Source: Cherax quadricarinatus
Lineage: Eukaryota; Arthropoda; Malacostraca; Decapoda; Parastacidae
Reading direction: 5' to 3'
Length of the DNA: 64,000 nt
NCBI RefSeq assembly: GCF_038502225.1
Contig: NC_091357.1
Span: 2,788,104-2,852,103 of the forward strand
Shown here: in pieces, positions 43,870 through 54,424 of the stretch
How the letters are laid out: each line of letters begins with the position of its first letter
Position numbering within the stretch: the stretch's first letter is position 1
Position numbers and translations under genes: made by a program
Notes under the pieces: model-generated
What the model was told of the DNA's origin: nothing
The model's database searches: none
What the model saw: the letters and a program-made list of their open reading frames with translations, nothing else

Positions 43870-45020
43870 AATAAAGATACCTAACTGTTGCATATGTGTT
43901 TTACCTAACAATCTGTCGGTATTTTATACCATTTTAATGTTCAGGGAAGGCACTACAATGGATCAGGGAATACTTGTCAGGAAGACAGCAGCGAGTCATG
44001 GTACGTGGCGAGGTGTCAGAGTGGGCACCTGTGACCAACGGGGTCCCACAGGGGTCAGTCCTTGGACCAGTGCTGTTTCTGGTATTTGTGAACGACATGA
44101 CGGAAGGAATAGACTCCGAAGTGTCCCTGTTTGCAGATGACGTAAAGTTGATGAGAAGAATTCATTCGATCGAAGACCAGGCAGAACTACAAAGGGATCT
44201 GGACAGGCTGCAGACCTGGTCCAGCAATTGGTTCCTGGAGTTCAACCCCACCAAGTGCAAAGTCATGAAGATTGGGGAAGGGCAAAGACGACCGCAGACG
44301 GATTACAGTCTAGGGGGCCAGAGACTACAAACCTCACTCAAGGAAAAAGATCTTGGGATGAGTATAACACCAGGCACATCTCCTGAAGCGCACATCAACC
44401 AAATAACTGCTGCAGCATATGGGCGCCTAGCAAACCTTAGAACAGCATTCCGACATCTTAATAAGGAATCGCTCAGGACCCTGTACACCGTGTACGTTAG
44501 GTCCATATTGGAGTATGCGGCACCAGTCTGGAACCCACACCTAGCCAAGCACGTAAAGAAACTAGAGAAAGTGCAAAGGTTTGCAACAAGACTAGTCCCA
44601 GAGCTAAGAGGTATGTCCTACGAGAAGAGGTTAAAGGAAATCAACCTGACGACACTGGACGACAGGAGAGATAGGGGGGACATGATAACGACATACAAAA
44701 TACTGAGAGGAATTGACAAGGTGGACAAAGACAGGATGTTCCAGAGATGGGACACAGTAACAAGGGGACACAGTTGGAAGCTGAAGACACACATGAATCA
44801 CAGGGATGTTAGGAAGTATTTCTTCAGCCACAGAGTAGTCAGGAAGTAGAATAGTTTGGGAAGCGATGTAGTGGAGGCAGGATCCATACATAGCTTTAAG
44901 CAGAGGTATGATAAAGCTCACTGTTCAGGGAGAGTGTCCTAGTAGCGACCAGTGAAGAGGCGGGGCCAGGAGCTTGGACTCAACCCCTGCAACCTCAACT
45001 AGGTGAGTACAAATAGGTGA

Positions 45021-45021
<1 letters not shown>

Positions 45022-45081
<60 letters not shown>
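45022..45081. repeat. (AC)n microsatellite joining two LINE copies
   Basis: About 30 AC units between the 3' end of the LINE at 43237 and the 5'-truncated remnant starting AGGGAAATTCGC at 45082. Confidence 0.97.
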
Positions 45082-45083
<2 letters not shown>

Positions 45084-45468
45084 GAAATTCGCTACAGAAA
45101 ACCAGCATGAATTTGGAGAAAGCAAGGCCAATAAACACTGCCCAACTAGCATCTTGGAACTGAATAAAGGAAATCAAGTAAGAATGACATTGGTGGGTCG
45201 ACTGCATATTCTTGGACTGCAGAAAAGCATCTAACACTATCTGACCAAATATTTAGTCATCAATTAGAGGAGCAAGAAGGGATCCAAAGAATAAAGAAAA
45301 TTTTATTTTTGTAAGGTCGAGAGCAGTCCATTATACAGCTGGAGTAACTAACATACATTAAGCACTGTACAGAAAGCTTATTATGCAAGGGATCTCGGGC
45401 AGAGAAAGTGCAAAGAATAGAATTCCACAAACATCAGTAATAGGAAAACAAATATATGTAAAGGAGGA

Positions 45469-45836
45469 TTGAATCATGTGTTACTGTGTATGGTAATTGA
45501 ATCATGTGTTACTGTGTATGATTGAATCATGTGTTACTGTGTATAATTGAATCATGTGTTACTGTGTATGGTAATTGAATCATGTGTTACTGTGTATAAT
45601 TGAATCATGTGTTACTGTGTATGATTGAATCATGTGTTACTGTGTATGGTAATTGAATCATGTGTTACTGTGTATTGTAATTGAATCATGTGTTACTGTG
45701 TATGGTAATTGAATCATGTGTTACTGTGTATGGTAATTGAATCATGTGTTACTGTGTATGATTGAATCATGTGTTACTGTGTATGATTGAATCATGTGTT
45801 ACTGTGTATAACTGAATCATATGTTACTGTGTAGAA
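45469..45836. repeat. 27/32-bp minisatellite
   Basis: Units TTGAATCATGTGTTACTGTGTATGA-type (27 bp) and a longer form with TGGTAA inserted, about 13 units in irregular order. Confidence 0.95.
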
Positions 45837-46219
45837 TAATTGCACTTGTGTGTACCTGTACATAAACTTATTCATGAGGTGAACAGAAGAAAGAGGATAG
45901 AAACAGGTTACAGGAAGACCTGGATAAGTTGGTAGAGCTTTCAATTATGTGGTTGTTGGAGCTCAACAAAAATGCACTGCGACAAAAATTGGGAAATGGG
46001 AGAGACCAGAGATGAAATGCAGCTAGGGAAGTGAGAAACAACCAATATCATTCACCGAGAAAAACTTTGGAGTGAACATCACAACCAACATATCACCAGA
46101 GGTGCATATTGTTCACATATGAAGCATGTGTGAGGTTAACTAATCTAAATGGTCCAGAGATTTGCAAGACGATTCTTGAAGATTGAGACACTTATGCAGC
46201 ATATGGGAATCTTTATTCA

Positions 46220-46254
46220 GGAAACGTTTCGCCACACAGTGGCTTCGTCAGTCC
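46220..46254 (-). ncRNA. hammerhead-ribozyme-like motif, family Ib
   Basis: On -: GGA, CTGACGA, A, GCCAC-TGT-GTGGC, GAAA, CGTT, TCC. Position 7 is C here, the variable core base. Confidence 0.65.
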
Positions 46255-46399
46255 AATACAAAGAGGAAGGCGTAAGGAGAGGAGGAGAATGAGGTAATCA
46301 GTCCCTCAACCTGGAGTCGATGTGTTCAGTCCATCAATCTTGTAGAATGTGACTGATTACCTCATTCTCCTCCTCTCCTTACGCCTTCCTCTTTGTATT

Positions 46400-46434
46400 G
46401 GACTGATGAAGCCACTGTGTGGCGAAACGTTTCC
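46400..46434 (+). ncRNA. hammerhead-ribozyme-like motif, family Ib
   Basis: GGA, CTGATGA, A, GCCAC-TGT-GTGGC, GAAA, CGTT, TCC. Stem II is one pair shorter than family Ia. Outer CTTT/GAAG pairing is possible. Confidence 0.65.
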
Positions 46435-46824
46435 TGAATGAAGATTCCCATATGCTGCATAAGTGTCTCAATCTTCAACTTGTCGGTTTTTTAAACCATT
46501 CATCACAAGACGATTCTTGATGCTGAGAGAATCGAGTTATGAGTAGAAGGTAAAGGAGTTAATTCATACGACTTTAGAATAGAGAAGGACTAGGGGAGAA
46601 ATGATTACAACATGAACGATACTCGGAGAATTTGACAGAGCAGATAGACATACTTTCGCTCCAATGCCTCGCATTTAAGAATGGTTAAAGATGGAAGATG
46701 GAAAGAAATATGAAACACACAGATGTTAGGATGGTAAATAAGTGGAAGGAGGAAGATGAGTGAGCAAAGGGAATCACAATACGGACTGTAAATATCAACG
46801 GAGAACAAAAACTTACAATACCAT

Positions 46825-47145
46825 GACAAATAACCCACACATAGAAGAGAGAGAGAGGCTTATGACGACGTTTCGGTCCGATCTGTACCATTTACAAGTC
46901 ACACTGACAGAAGAGAATGAGAGAGCCAGTATATACAGACAAGGAGAGGGAAAGGGACGGGAGATAGAGAGGAAGAAAAAGTAGTGGTACTGGTAATGCT
47001 GGTAGTAGTGGTACTGGTAATGCTGGTAGTAGTAGTGGTGGTAGTACAAAATAGGGTTGTTTGTGTAAGGCCCATCGGGAAAGAAACTAATAATACCAAC
47101 AACTGTGATTTAAGAGGGGCCAGGAGCTGAGCCTGCAAACACAAA
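46825..47145 (-). mobile_element. family IV arm, single
   Basis: GACAAATAACCCACACATAG, GACGACGTTTCGGTCCGATC, CCATTTACAAGTCACACTG, then a GTAGTGGTACTGGTAATGC tail. On - it reads GAC, TTGTAAAT, stem, GACCGAAACGTC, GTC with pairing stem I. Confidence 0.65.
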
Positions 47146-47159
47146 TTGGTGAGTGAGGA

Positions 47160-48400
47160 GAATTCGATGAGCCTACCCCTGATAAGCCTACCATGACTAG
47201 CCTACCACAATGAGCCTTCAACTACTAGCCTATCACTATGAGCTTACCACGACCGACCTACTACATGGAGCTTACCAGAATTCGTCTACCACAATGAGCC
47301 TACTCGGATCAGACTACTGTGACCAGCCTACGACGATGAGCCTACCATGAGGTAGGCCTACCATGACCAGCCTACGACGACGAGCCTACCATGAGGTAGG
47401 CCTACCATGACCAGCCTACGACGACGAGCCTACCATGAGGTAGGCCTACCATGGCCAGCCTACGACGACGAGCCTACCATGAGGTAGGCCTACCATGACC
47501 AGCCTACGACGACGAGCCTACCATGAGGTAGGCCTACCATGACCAGCCTACGACGACGAGCCTACCATGAGGTAGGCCTACCATGACCAGCCTACGACGA
47601 CGAGCCTACCATGAGGTAGGCCTACCATGACCAGCCTACGACGACGAGCCTACCATGAGGTAGGCCTACCATGACCAGCCTACGACGACGAGCCTACCAT
47701 GAGGTAGGCCTACCATGACCAGCCTACGACGACGAGCCTACCATGAGGTAGGCCTACCATGACCAGCCTACGACGACGAGCCTACCATGAGGTAGGCCTA
47801 CCATGACCAGCCTACGACGACGAGCCTACCATGAGGTAGGCCTACCATGACCAGCCTACGACGACGAGCCTACCATGAGGTAGGCCTACCATGACCAGCC
47901 TACGACGACGAGCCTACCATGAGGTAGGCCTACCATGACCAGCCTACGACGACGAGCCTACCATGAGGTAGGCCTACCATGACCAGCCTACGACGACGAG
48001 CCTACCATGAGGTAGGCCTACCATGACCAGCCTACGACGACGAGCCTACCATGAGGTAGGCCTACCATGACCAGCCTACGACGACGAGCCTACCATGAGG
48101 TAGGCCTACCATGACCAGCCTACGACGACGAGCCTACCATGAGGTAGGCCTACCATGACCAGCCTACGACGACGAGCCTACCATGAGGTAGGCCTACCAT
48201 GACCAGCCTACGACGACGAGCCTACCATGAGGTAGGCCTACCATGACCAGCCTACGACGACGAGCCTACCATGAGGTAGGCCTACCATGACCAGCCTACG
48301 ACGACGAGCCTACCATGAGGTAGGCCTACCATGACCAGCCTACGACGACGAGCCTACCATGAGGTAGGCCTACCATGACCAGCCTACGACGACGAGCCTA
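47160..48400. repeat. 44-bp minisatellite, 24 near-identical units
   Basis: 47349-48395 repeats GAGGTAGGCCTACCATGACC, AGCCTACGACGACGAGCCTA, CCAT. Each unit holds the perfect 12-bp palindrome GGTAGGCCTACC. I saw one substitution (CCATGGCC near 47452). 47160-47348 is the diverged ancestral edge (GAGCCTACCACAATGAGCC and similar). Confidence 0.97.
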
Positions 48401-49085
48401 TCAAGATGAGCCTTTCCCCGTTCTCTCCCTCCCTCCCTCTCTCCCTTGTTATATGCCTTTCTATCATCTGATCATTATCTTCTCTCCCCTCCCCTCTATC
48501 TCCTCCTATTCTCCCGTCCACCCTCACTCAATCCATCCCTCCATTGTTCACTGTCACCCTCCTTTCCAATCTCGTGTATCTCCCTTACGTCCTGCCTACG
48601 CCCTTTCCTCCTTCCATGTTTATCATCCTTCATATAGCACTTCCCCGTGAAAATTGCATCGCTGTCCTTTCCTTCCCAGAATGGCAAAGCTAGGAAAGGT
48701 TTCTGCACAAAAAATGTGAACGTTGGTCATAGAAGGATATGCTCTTCCGTCTGAGCAATCACATCATGTGAAATAAAATAGCACTCAGACGTCCTCTCTG
48801 TCGTGGGAAAACGAGTCATGTCAGTGGAGAGGTGAACTGCTGGAGCCGAAATGCTTTCCCACGCCAGGTAGGGGCTTTGAATCCATAGTATATTGTGGTG
48901 GATCCGAATACGAAGCGTCTGTTATGGGATTTTAATCCACAGTATTTTATGCAAGATTCCAATACGTAAAGAGATATATTTTTCCGTGGGGAAGTGGGAT
49001 TTTTGACGGATGAATTTCCCACATAGGCTTGGTGGGGGACTTCCTTCACTGCTGTGGGATGTGGGAGTTTTTCAAAGGATCTGGT
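48401..49085. other. no gene seen
   Basis: A CT-rich stretch (48410-48620) is followed by GTGGGA-rich sequence. No domain-bearing frame. Confidence 0.5.
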
Positions 49086-49089
49086 GTTA

Positions 49090-49325
49090 GGATAAGTGTA
49101 GGTGAGTAAGACACATGTGTGACAGTTGGCATCTTTATTTATGAAATGTTTTGCGTACGCGATAAGTTTTTTCAGTCCAATACAGAGAATGGATTGTAGG
49201 CAGAATGGCAGGGTGATGATGATGTAATCAGTCCATCAACCTTGGAGATATAGTTGGAGGTGGTCAGTCCCTCAGCCTGGAGAAGAGTTCAACTCCATGG
49301 TCTGGTGTTATCTCATAGTCTCAAG
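49090..49325 (-). mobile_element. family I foldback, left arm only
   Basis: GTAAGACACATGTGTGACAG, ATGTTTTGCGTACGCGATAAG, GGTGGTCAGTCCCTCAG. The ribozyme stem is eroded. Confidence 0.6.
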
Positions 49326-49415
49326 TCATAAAGTTTATCTGAAGTTCTTTTTGTATTAGCGTTCTTAAATCGCTGACAGCCCAAAATTTCAATTTATTCC
49401 CTTCTAGACGACATT

Positions 49416-50024
49416 GAACATTAAAATGGTATAAAATACCGACAGGTTGTTAGGTAAGACACATATGCAACAGTTAGGTATCTTTATTATGAAACGTTTC
49501 GCCTACACAGTAGGCTTCTAAAGTCAAGTACAGAAAAGTTGATAGAAGCAGAAGATACTTGAAGACGATGTAATCAGTCCATCACCCTTAAAGTTTTGAG
49601 GTGGTCAGTCCCTCAGTCTGGAGAAGAGCATTGTTCCATAGTATGAAACAATATGGAGATGAAGTGACAGGATGGAGCTTTTTATAGCGCCAAGAGGTGA
49701 GACGTAGGCCACTAGGAGAGGTAAGAACTCAGATGTTGAGAGGTCAGGTCCCTCTCAAATCCAGCCGCTCTCACCTCTTGGCGCTATAAAAAGCTCCATC
49801 CTGTCACGTCATCTCCATATTGTTTCAGACAACGGAACAATGCTCTTCTCCAGACTGAGGGACTGACCACCTCAAAACTTTAAGGGTGATGGACTGATTA
49901 CATCGTCTTCAAGTATCTTCTGCTTCTATCAACTTTTCTGTACTTGACTGAAGAAGCCTACTGTGTAGGCGAAACGTTTCATAATAAAGATACCTAACTG
50001 TTGCATATGTGTCTTACCTAACAA
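49416..50024. mobile_element. family I hammerhead foldback, full length, 12-bp TSD
   Basis: TSD CTAGACGACATT at 49404-49415 and 50025-50036. Starts GAACATTAAAATGGTATAAA, ATACCGACAGG and ends TGCATATGTGTCTTACCTAAC, AA. The one-sided tail is on the left here, opposite to 43289, so the element can insert either way round. The right-arm ribozyme is intact; the left core is mutated (CTTTAGA). Confidence 0.93.
49945..49981 (+). ncRNA. hammerhead-ribozyme-like motif, family Ia, TGA/TCA stem
   Basis: TGA, CTGAAGA, A, GCCTAC-TGT-GTAGGC, GAAA, CGTT, TCA. Compared with 43831 the third stem I pair changed from C-G to T-A on both sides at once. Confidence 0.65.
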
Positions 50025-50159
50025 CTAGACGACATTACTATGCCAATTCATCAATTCTATCATGCATCTGAAGACCAGTGTGAGATGGAATCCGCAAATG
50101 GTACACTCTGACGCCACTGTCCACAATCCTAAAATAGCTGTGTCTGGCTTCTGACACAA

Positions 50160-50720
50160 ACATGCCACAACTGATACTCAGAGTTAGACCATTTATTGAT
50201 TATTAACAGTTAATTACAATTAAGATGTTAACTGATTATGCACAATAGGCTTCTTCAGTCAAATATAGAAGCAGCAAGAATAATAGAGAAGTAAAAATGT
50301 TGTAGTCAGTCTAACAACCTTGGAGAAAAAGTTTTCGAGGTGGTCAGTCCCTCAGCCGCCTGGAAAAGCATTCACCTGGATCCAGAGTCTGGAACAGTGT
50401 GAAAATGAAGAATAAAAATGAATTCTTAAAAAATGTACTGATTACATCTTTACATCTCCACTGCTTCTCCTGTCTCCTCTATATTCGACTGAAGAAGAAT
50501 TAGACACGTTCGGAACATCTGAGAATCTTTATTGGAAACGTGGAAGCCACTTGTTGGCGAAGCATTTCCACAATAAAGATTCCCAAATACTGCAAATGAA
50601 TCTAATTCTTCAACTTGTCGGTTTTGTAAATCATTTTCATCATATCGACTGAAGAAACCTACCGTATGGGCGAAACGTTTCGGAAGAAAGGTACCTAACT
50701 AATGCACATTTCTTAAACTA
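50160..50720. mobile_element. cluster of degenerate family I foldbacks
   Basis: ATAGGCTTCTTCAGTC, GTGGTCAGTCCCTCAGCC, GCCACTTGTTGGCGAAGC, then at 50650 TCGACTGAAGAAACC..GGGCGAAACGTTTCGG. At least two overlapping copies; no ribozyme stem II is intact. Confidence 0.6.
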
Positions 50721-50869
50721 TCAGCAGTAATAGGAAATACGGAAGAAAGGCGTGAAAGGCTGGCAGGTAACAAATATATTGAACCCTTGATTGGCTGTAC
50801 CGAAGAAGATTTTTTTTCTCTTAATCCTTACATGTGACAAAGAATATTCGGTTAACGTTAAGTTAAAAG

Positions 50870-50968
50870 TCTCGATGACTCAAGAAATCGTAATGACACG
50901 CGACGGGCTGGAGTTTTGAAGACTCTATGACCGCGGGTTCAATCCCGGCCGGGAGTATGGTTTAAAAG
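50870..50968. repeat. tRNA-like foldback remnant
   Basis: CTCAAGAAATCGTAATGACACG is joined directly to GCGACGGGCTGGAGTTTTG, CCGCGGGTTCAATCCCGGCC. The left arm has been deleted. Confidence 0.6.
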
Positions 50969-51488
50969 TCTCGATTCTTCAAGAATTTATCTCTGCTCCG
51001 GTGTTTGTGTTCTCCGTAATGACATCTTGTGATAACATGTTTTTGTGAGAGCTTCCAGGCGTGGGAATGTTTGTGTTACAAAGGCGCATCACTTAGCTAA
51101 ATTAAGGTGGAAAGTTGCTTAAACAATGAAGGTACAGAGGCAGTGGTTTAAGCTGATGACAATGGTAAGGTATTTGCTAAGTGACTGGAAGGCAGGCAGT
51201 GACTGTATGACTGGTTGGCAGGGAGAAATTAATTGGGTGGAAGGAAATGGTAACTAAATTGAGAAATATAAGAAAGGAGGAGCACTGTAGCAGGCCTACT
51301 GGTCTTTGCTAGGCAAGTCCACCTGGAACCTATTCGTGTACTTGTCTATTTTTGAAGCTACTCGGGATTTTGCCCCACTCGTCCACAACTTTACCAAAAT
51401 CAGTACCTTCCTGTGTGTGATGAATGGTTTGAAAAACCGACAAGTTGAAGATTGAGACACTTATGCAGCATATGGGAATCTTTATTCA

Positions 51489-51523
51489 GGAAACGTTTCG
51501 CCACACTGTGGCTTCATCAGTCC
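51489..51523 (-). ncRNA. hammerhead-ribozyme-like motif, family Ib
   Basis: On -: GGA, CTGATGA, A, GCCAC-AGT-GTGGC, GAAA, CGTT, TCC. The loop is AGT instead of TGT, outside paired positions. Confidence 0.65.
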
Positions 51524-51753
51524 AATACAAAGAGGAATGCGTAAGGAGAGGAGGAGAATGAGGTAATCAGTCCCTCAACCTGGAGTCGATGTGTTCAGTC
51601 CATCAATCTTGTAGAATGTACAGCATAGGGCCGTAGACGTGGCTTATATACTGTAGTGAGGTGACGTGAAGCAGGTGGAGGCGAGGTCATAGTGGTACCA
51701 TCCACTAGTCGAAGTAGGTCTTCGTACAAAGGTTGAACAAGTGTTGAAGAATT

Positions 51754-51808
51754 GAACATCAAAATGGTATACAATACCTGTCGGTATTGTATACCATTTT
51801 GATGTTCA
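51754..51808. mobile_element. 55-bp minimal foldback (termini only), 12-bp TSD
   Basis: TSD TGTTGAAGAATT at 51742-51753 and 51809-51820. The insert is only GAACATCAAAATGGTATACA, ATACC and its complement, i.e. the family I one-sided tail as a palindrome without any ribozyme. Confidence 0.85.
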
Positions 51809-52209
51809 TGTTGAAGAATTCTTTGTAACAAGATCCCATGATGCTGCAGTGTCCGACAGTTGTGATGAATGGTTTGAAAAACCGACAAGTTGAAGATTGA
51901 GACACTTATGCAGCATATGGAAATCTTTATTCAGGAAACGTTTCAGTACCTTCCTATAACCTTTATAAATCTTTCCAACTTGAACCCATTGCCGCGAATT
52001 CTGTTTTGGGTAGATATTTTTAGCACGTTATTTATATTCCCTATATTCCTGTCTACCATTTACACACCTCAGTCACACACACCCTAATTTTAAGCCTTTC
52101 CACAGTGCAGATTTATTTCCCTCATGGGATAAACTTGAGGGCACTTAAGGCATGAAGGTTGTTTGACTAACTAGGTAGAGTCAGGGAGGTGTGAATATAA
52201 TATCGGTAT

Positions 52210-52960
52210 ACAATACCGACAGGTTGACGAGTGAACATTAAAATGGTACAAAATACCGACAGATTGTTAGGTAAGACACATATGCAACAGTTAGGTATCT
52301 TTATTTCGAAACGTTTCGCCTACACAGAAGGCTTCTTCAGTCGAGTACAGAAAAGTTGATAGAAGCAGAAGATACTTGAAGACGATGTAATCAGTCCATC
52401 ACCCTTGAAGTTTTGAGGTGGTCAGTCCCTCCTGTTGTATATGTGTCTTAACTAACAAGTTGACGAGTAAGACACATGTGCAACAGTTAGATATCTTGTT
52501 CAAACGTTTCGCTTACACAGTAGGCTTCTTCAGTCAAATACAGAAGCAGTAGGTGTAGTAGCGAAGCAAAGATGTAATCAGTCCATCAACCTTAGAGAAA
52601 TAGCATTTGAGGTTGTCAGTCCCTCAGCCTGGAGAAGCGCTCAGCTTCATGATCTGGAACGATATGAAGCTGAAGCATGAGAATGGAGTCTTATCCTGTA
52701 TTTGACTGAAGACTCCGTTCTCAACCTTCAGCTTCACATTGTTCCAGACCATGAAATTGAACTCTTCTCCAGGCTGAGGGACTGACAACCTCGAAATCTT
52801 TTTTTCCAAGGTTGATGGACTGATTACATGATCTTAAAATTGCTACCATGCTTCCTGCCTCTGTATTTGACTGAAGAAGCCTACTGTGTAGGCGATGCCT
52901 TTCAACAATGAAGATACCAAACTGTAGCCTATGTATCTTACTCTTCTGCACAGAATACTT
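52210..52960. mobile_element. nested family I foldbacks
   Basis: An outer element (ATCGGTATACAATACCGACAG on the left; GACACATGTGCAACAGTTAG and ATAAGACTCC..GATGGACTGATTACATG on the right) is interrupted by 52233-52458. Its own ribozymes are damaged: at 52865 GAAAC became GATGC. Confidence 0.7.
52233..52458. mobile_element. family I foldback inserted in a foldback, 10-bp TSD
   Basis: TSD GTTGACGAGT at 52223-52232 and 52459-52468. Contains the tail, the left arm with ribozyme (stem II mismatched, GCCTTC versus GTAGGC) and a short right end. The middle is deleted. Confidence 0.85.
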
Positions 52961-53007
52961 CTTCAGTTGAATACAGAGGCGGCGTAAAGGAGGTATAAAG
53001 GTGATGT

Positions 53008-53195
53008 TGGTTTAGAAAGACACGTAAGCAAACACTATAACATATTTATTAGAAAACGTTTCGGTCCTGGGACCTTGATCACTTCTAACATACAGAGGTC
53101 CCAGGACCGAAACGTTTTCTAATAAATATGTTATAGTGTTTGCTTACGTGTCTTTCTAAACCAACTTGTCAGTATTTATTACCAAGGTTTATACC
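53008..53195. mobile_element. family III hammerhead foldback, 11-bp TSD
   Basis: TSD AAAGGTGATGT at 52997-53007 and 53196-53206. Arms TGGTTTAGAAAGACACG..TATTTATTAGAAAACGTTTC with a mirrored right arm, then tail ACTTGTCAGTATTTATTACC, AAGGTTTATACC. The centre is GACCTTGATCACTTCTAACA. It sits inside another foldback remnant. Confidence 0.9.
53050..53087 (-). ncRNA. hammerhead-ribozyme-like motif, G3-C8 core variant
   Basis: On -: TAGAA, GTGATCA, A, GGTCC-CA-GGACC, GAAA, CGTT, TTCTA. Apart from the loop (CA versus TA) it matches 6245-6282, so the swapped core is a family trait and not a single-copy mutation. Confidence 0.55.
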
Positions 53196-53329
53196 AAAGG
53201 TGATGTATTTTTTCCATCCTTGACGAAGAAGTAATGAGGAGGTCAGTCCCTCAGCCTGAAGAAGAGGGAGGGAGGTACTACCTAGTGGAGAGGAGGTATT
53301 AACTGGTGTATTGAATGGAGGGAGGGAGC

Positions 53330-53855
53330 TATGGACTGACTTAACTGGTTGAATGACTGAGGTATGGACTGACTTAACGGGTTGAATGACTGAGGTATGG
53401 ACTGACTTAACGGGTTGAATGACTAAGGTATGGACTGACTTAACGGGTTGAATGACTAAGGTATGGACTGACTTAACGGGTTGAATGACTGAGGTATGGA
53501 CTGACTTAACGGGTTGAATGACTAAGGTATGGACTGACTTAACGGGTTGAATGACTGAGGTATGGACTGACTTAACGGGTTGAATGACTGAGGTATGGAC
53601 TGACTTAACGGGTTGAATGACTAAGGTATGGACTGACTTAACGGGTTGAATGACTGAGGTATGGACTGACTTAACGGGTTGAATGACTGAAGTATGGACT
53701 GACTTAACGGGTTGAATGACTGAGGTATGGACTGACTTAACGGGTTGAATGACTGAGGTATGGACTGACTTAACGGGTTGAATGACTGAGGTATGGACTG
53801 ACTTAACGGGTTGAATGACTGAAGTATGGACTGACTTAACGGGTTGACTGCTGGG
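53330..53855. repeat. 33-bp minisatellite x16
   Basis: Unit AACGGGTTGAATGACTGAG, GTATGGACTGACTT; varying only G/A at one or two positions. Confidence 0.95.
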
Positions 53856-53874
53856 AGGAGGGAGGGAAGACTAA

Positions 53875-54275
53875 CTGGGTGAGAGAGAGACACTGACTAA
53901 CTGGGTGAGAGAGAGAGAGAGAGACACTGACTGACTGAGACACTCACTGACTGGGTGAGAGAGACACTCACTGACTGGGTGAGAGACTCACTGACTGGGT
54001 GAGAGAGAGACTCACTGACTGGGTGAGAGAGACATTCACTGACTGACTGGGTGAGACACTGACTGGGTGAGAGAGACATTGACTGGGTGAGACACTGACT
54101 GGGTGAGACACTGACTGGGTGGGAGAGACTCACTGACTGAGTGAGAGAGACACTCACTGACTGGGTGAGAGACTGACTGGGTGGGAGAGACTCACTGACT
54201 GAGTGAGAGAGACACTCACTGACTGGGTGAGAGACTCACTGACTGGGTGAGAGACTCACTGACTGACTGGGTGGA
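53875..54275. repeat. irregular repeat of GGGTGAGAGAGACACTCACTGACT
   Basis: Words GTGAGAGA, CACTCACTGACT in variable order and length. It looks like an offshoot of the neighbouring array's ACTGACT word. Confidence 0.9.
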
Positions 54276-54341
54276 CAGAAGGAAGTACATGATGTCGGAA
54301 TGAGTATGAAAAAAATAAAAAGATATATTGACTGACTAGGA

Positions 54342-54342
<1 letters not shown>

Positions 54343-54414
<72 letters not shown>

Positions 54415-54424
54415 AGGGAGGGAG
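54343..54424. repeat. (GA)n microsatellite
   Basis: About 34 GA units then GGGA units. Confidence 0.97.

Larger units (their letters stand above)
43289..43941. mobile_element. family I hammerhead foldback, full length, 13-bp TSD
   Basis: TSD CAGGGAAGGCACT at 43276-43288 and 43942-43954, created inside the LINE's RT coding sequence. Arms of about 270 bp: GTTAGGTAAGACACATATGC, then the ribozyme, GATGTAATCAGTCC and GGTGGTCAGTCCCTCAG. The right side ends with the one-sided tail TGTCGGTATTTTATACC, ATTTTAATGTTC. Both arms keep an intact ribozyme motif, in opposite orientation. No ORF, so it must move with borrowed machinery. Confidence 0.93.
43237..45021 (+). mobile_element. non-LTR retrotransposon (CR1/Jockey-like), split by foldback insertion
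   Basis: A 5'-truncated LINE. The RT frame begins RLVQKLEDQAGITGKAL (43240-43290), is interrupted by a 653-bp foldback, and resumes QWIREYLSGRQQRVMVRG (about 43955). Palm motifs follow: NGVPQGSVLGPVLFLVFVND and FADDVKLM, where both catalytic Asp are present but Phe replaces the usual Tyr. The C-terminal region has EYAAPVWNPHL, KVQRFATRLVPELRG, DRRDRGDMITTYKIL and HRVVRK, then a premature TAG. The 3'UTR carries AACTAGGTGAGTACAAATAGG and ends in (AC)n. Related remnants are at 30480-31320 and 45082-46760. Confidence 0.85.
46180..46505. mobile_element. family Ib hammerhead foldback, 15-bp TSD
   Basis: TSD CAAGACGATTCTTGA at 46165-46179 and 46506-46520, inside the LINE remnant. Arms start GATTGAGACACTTATGCAGC. 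The end has the mini-hairpin family TCGGTTTTTTAAACC, ATTCATCA. Both arms have intact ribozyme motifs. Confidence 0.92.
45082..46760 (+). pseudogene. degenerate LINE copy of the same family
   Basis: Frames with stops preserve the order of the better copy: NQHEFGESKANKHC (45105), a dimer-like RT region, LIMWLLELNKNAL (45950), ITTNISPEVHI (46080), RFARRFL (46160, interrupted by a foldback) and DKRTEKDIQ-like downstream text. A minisatellite (45469-45836) and a foldback (46180-46505) have invaded it. Confidence 0.65.
51413..51942. mobile_element. family Ib foldback with 13-bp TSD and nested insert
   Basis: TSD TCAGTACCTTCCT at 51400-51412 and 51943-51955. Contains one full left arm, an internal section (51600-51740) and a second, truncated arm that stops inside its ribozyme at AAACGTT. 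A 55-bp palindrome is nested at 51754-51808. Confidence 0.85.
51265..52090 (+). repeat. dispersed repeat split by a foldback
   Basis: Left half (51265-51412: GCACTGTAGCAGGCCTACTGG, GCCCCACTCGTCCACAAC) and right half (51955-52085: ATAACCTTTATAAATC, CTTGAACCCATTGCCGCGAATTC) rejoin when the insertion 51413-51942 is removed. A short related piece is at 23897-23990. Confidence 0.65.

Noticed and set aside
47349..48395. CRISPR-like or integron-like palindromic array
   Set aside because: No spacer variation; each 44-bp unit is the same from end to end.
51413..51942. Element end coinciding with the ribozyme cleavage site
   Set aside because: The right boundary lies about 6-7 bases from the predicted cleavage position, so it does not show insertion of a self-cleaved RNA end.
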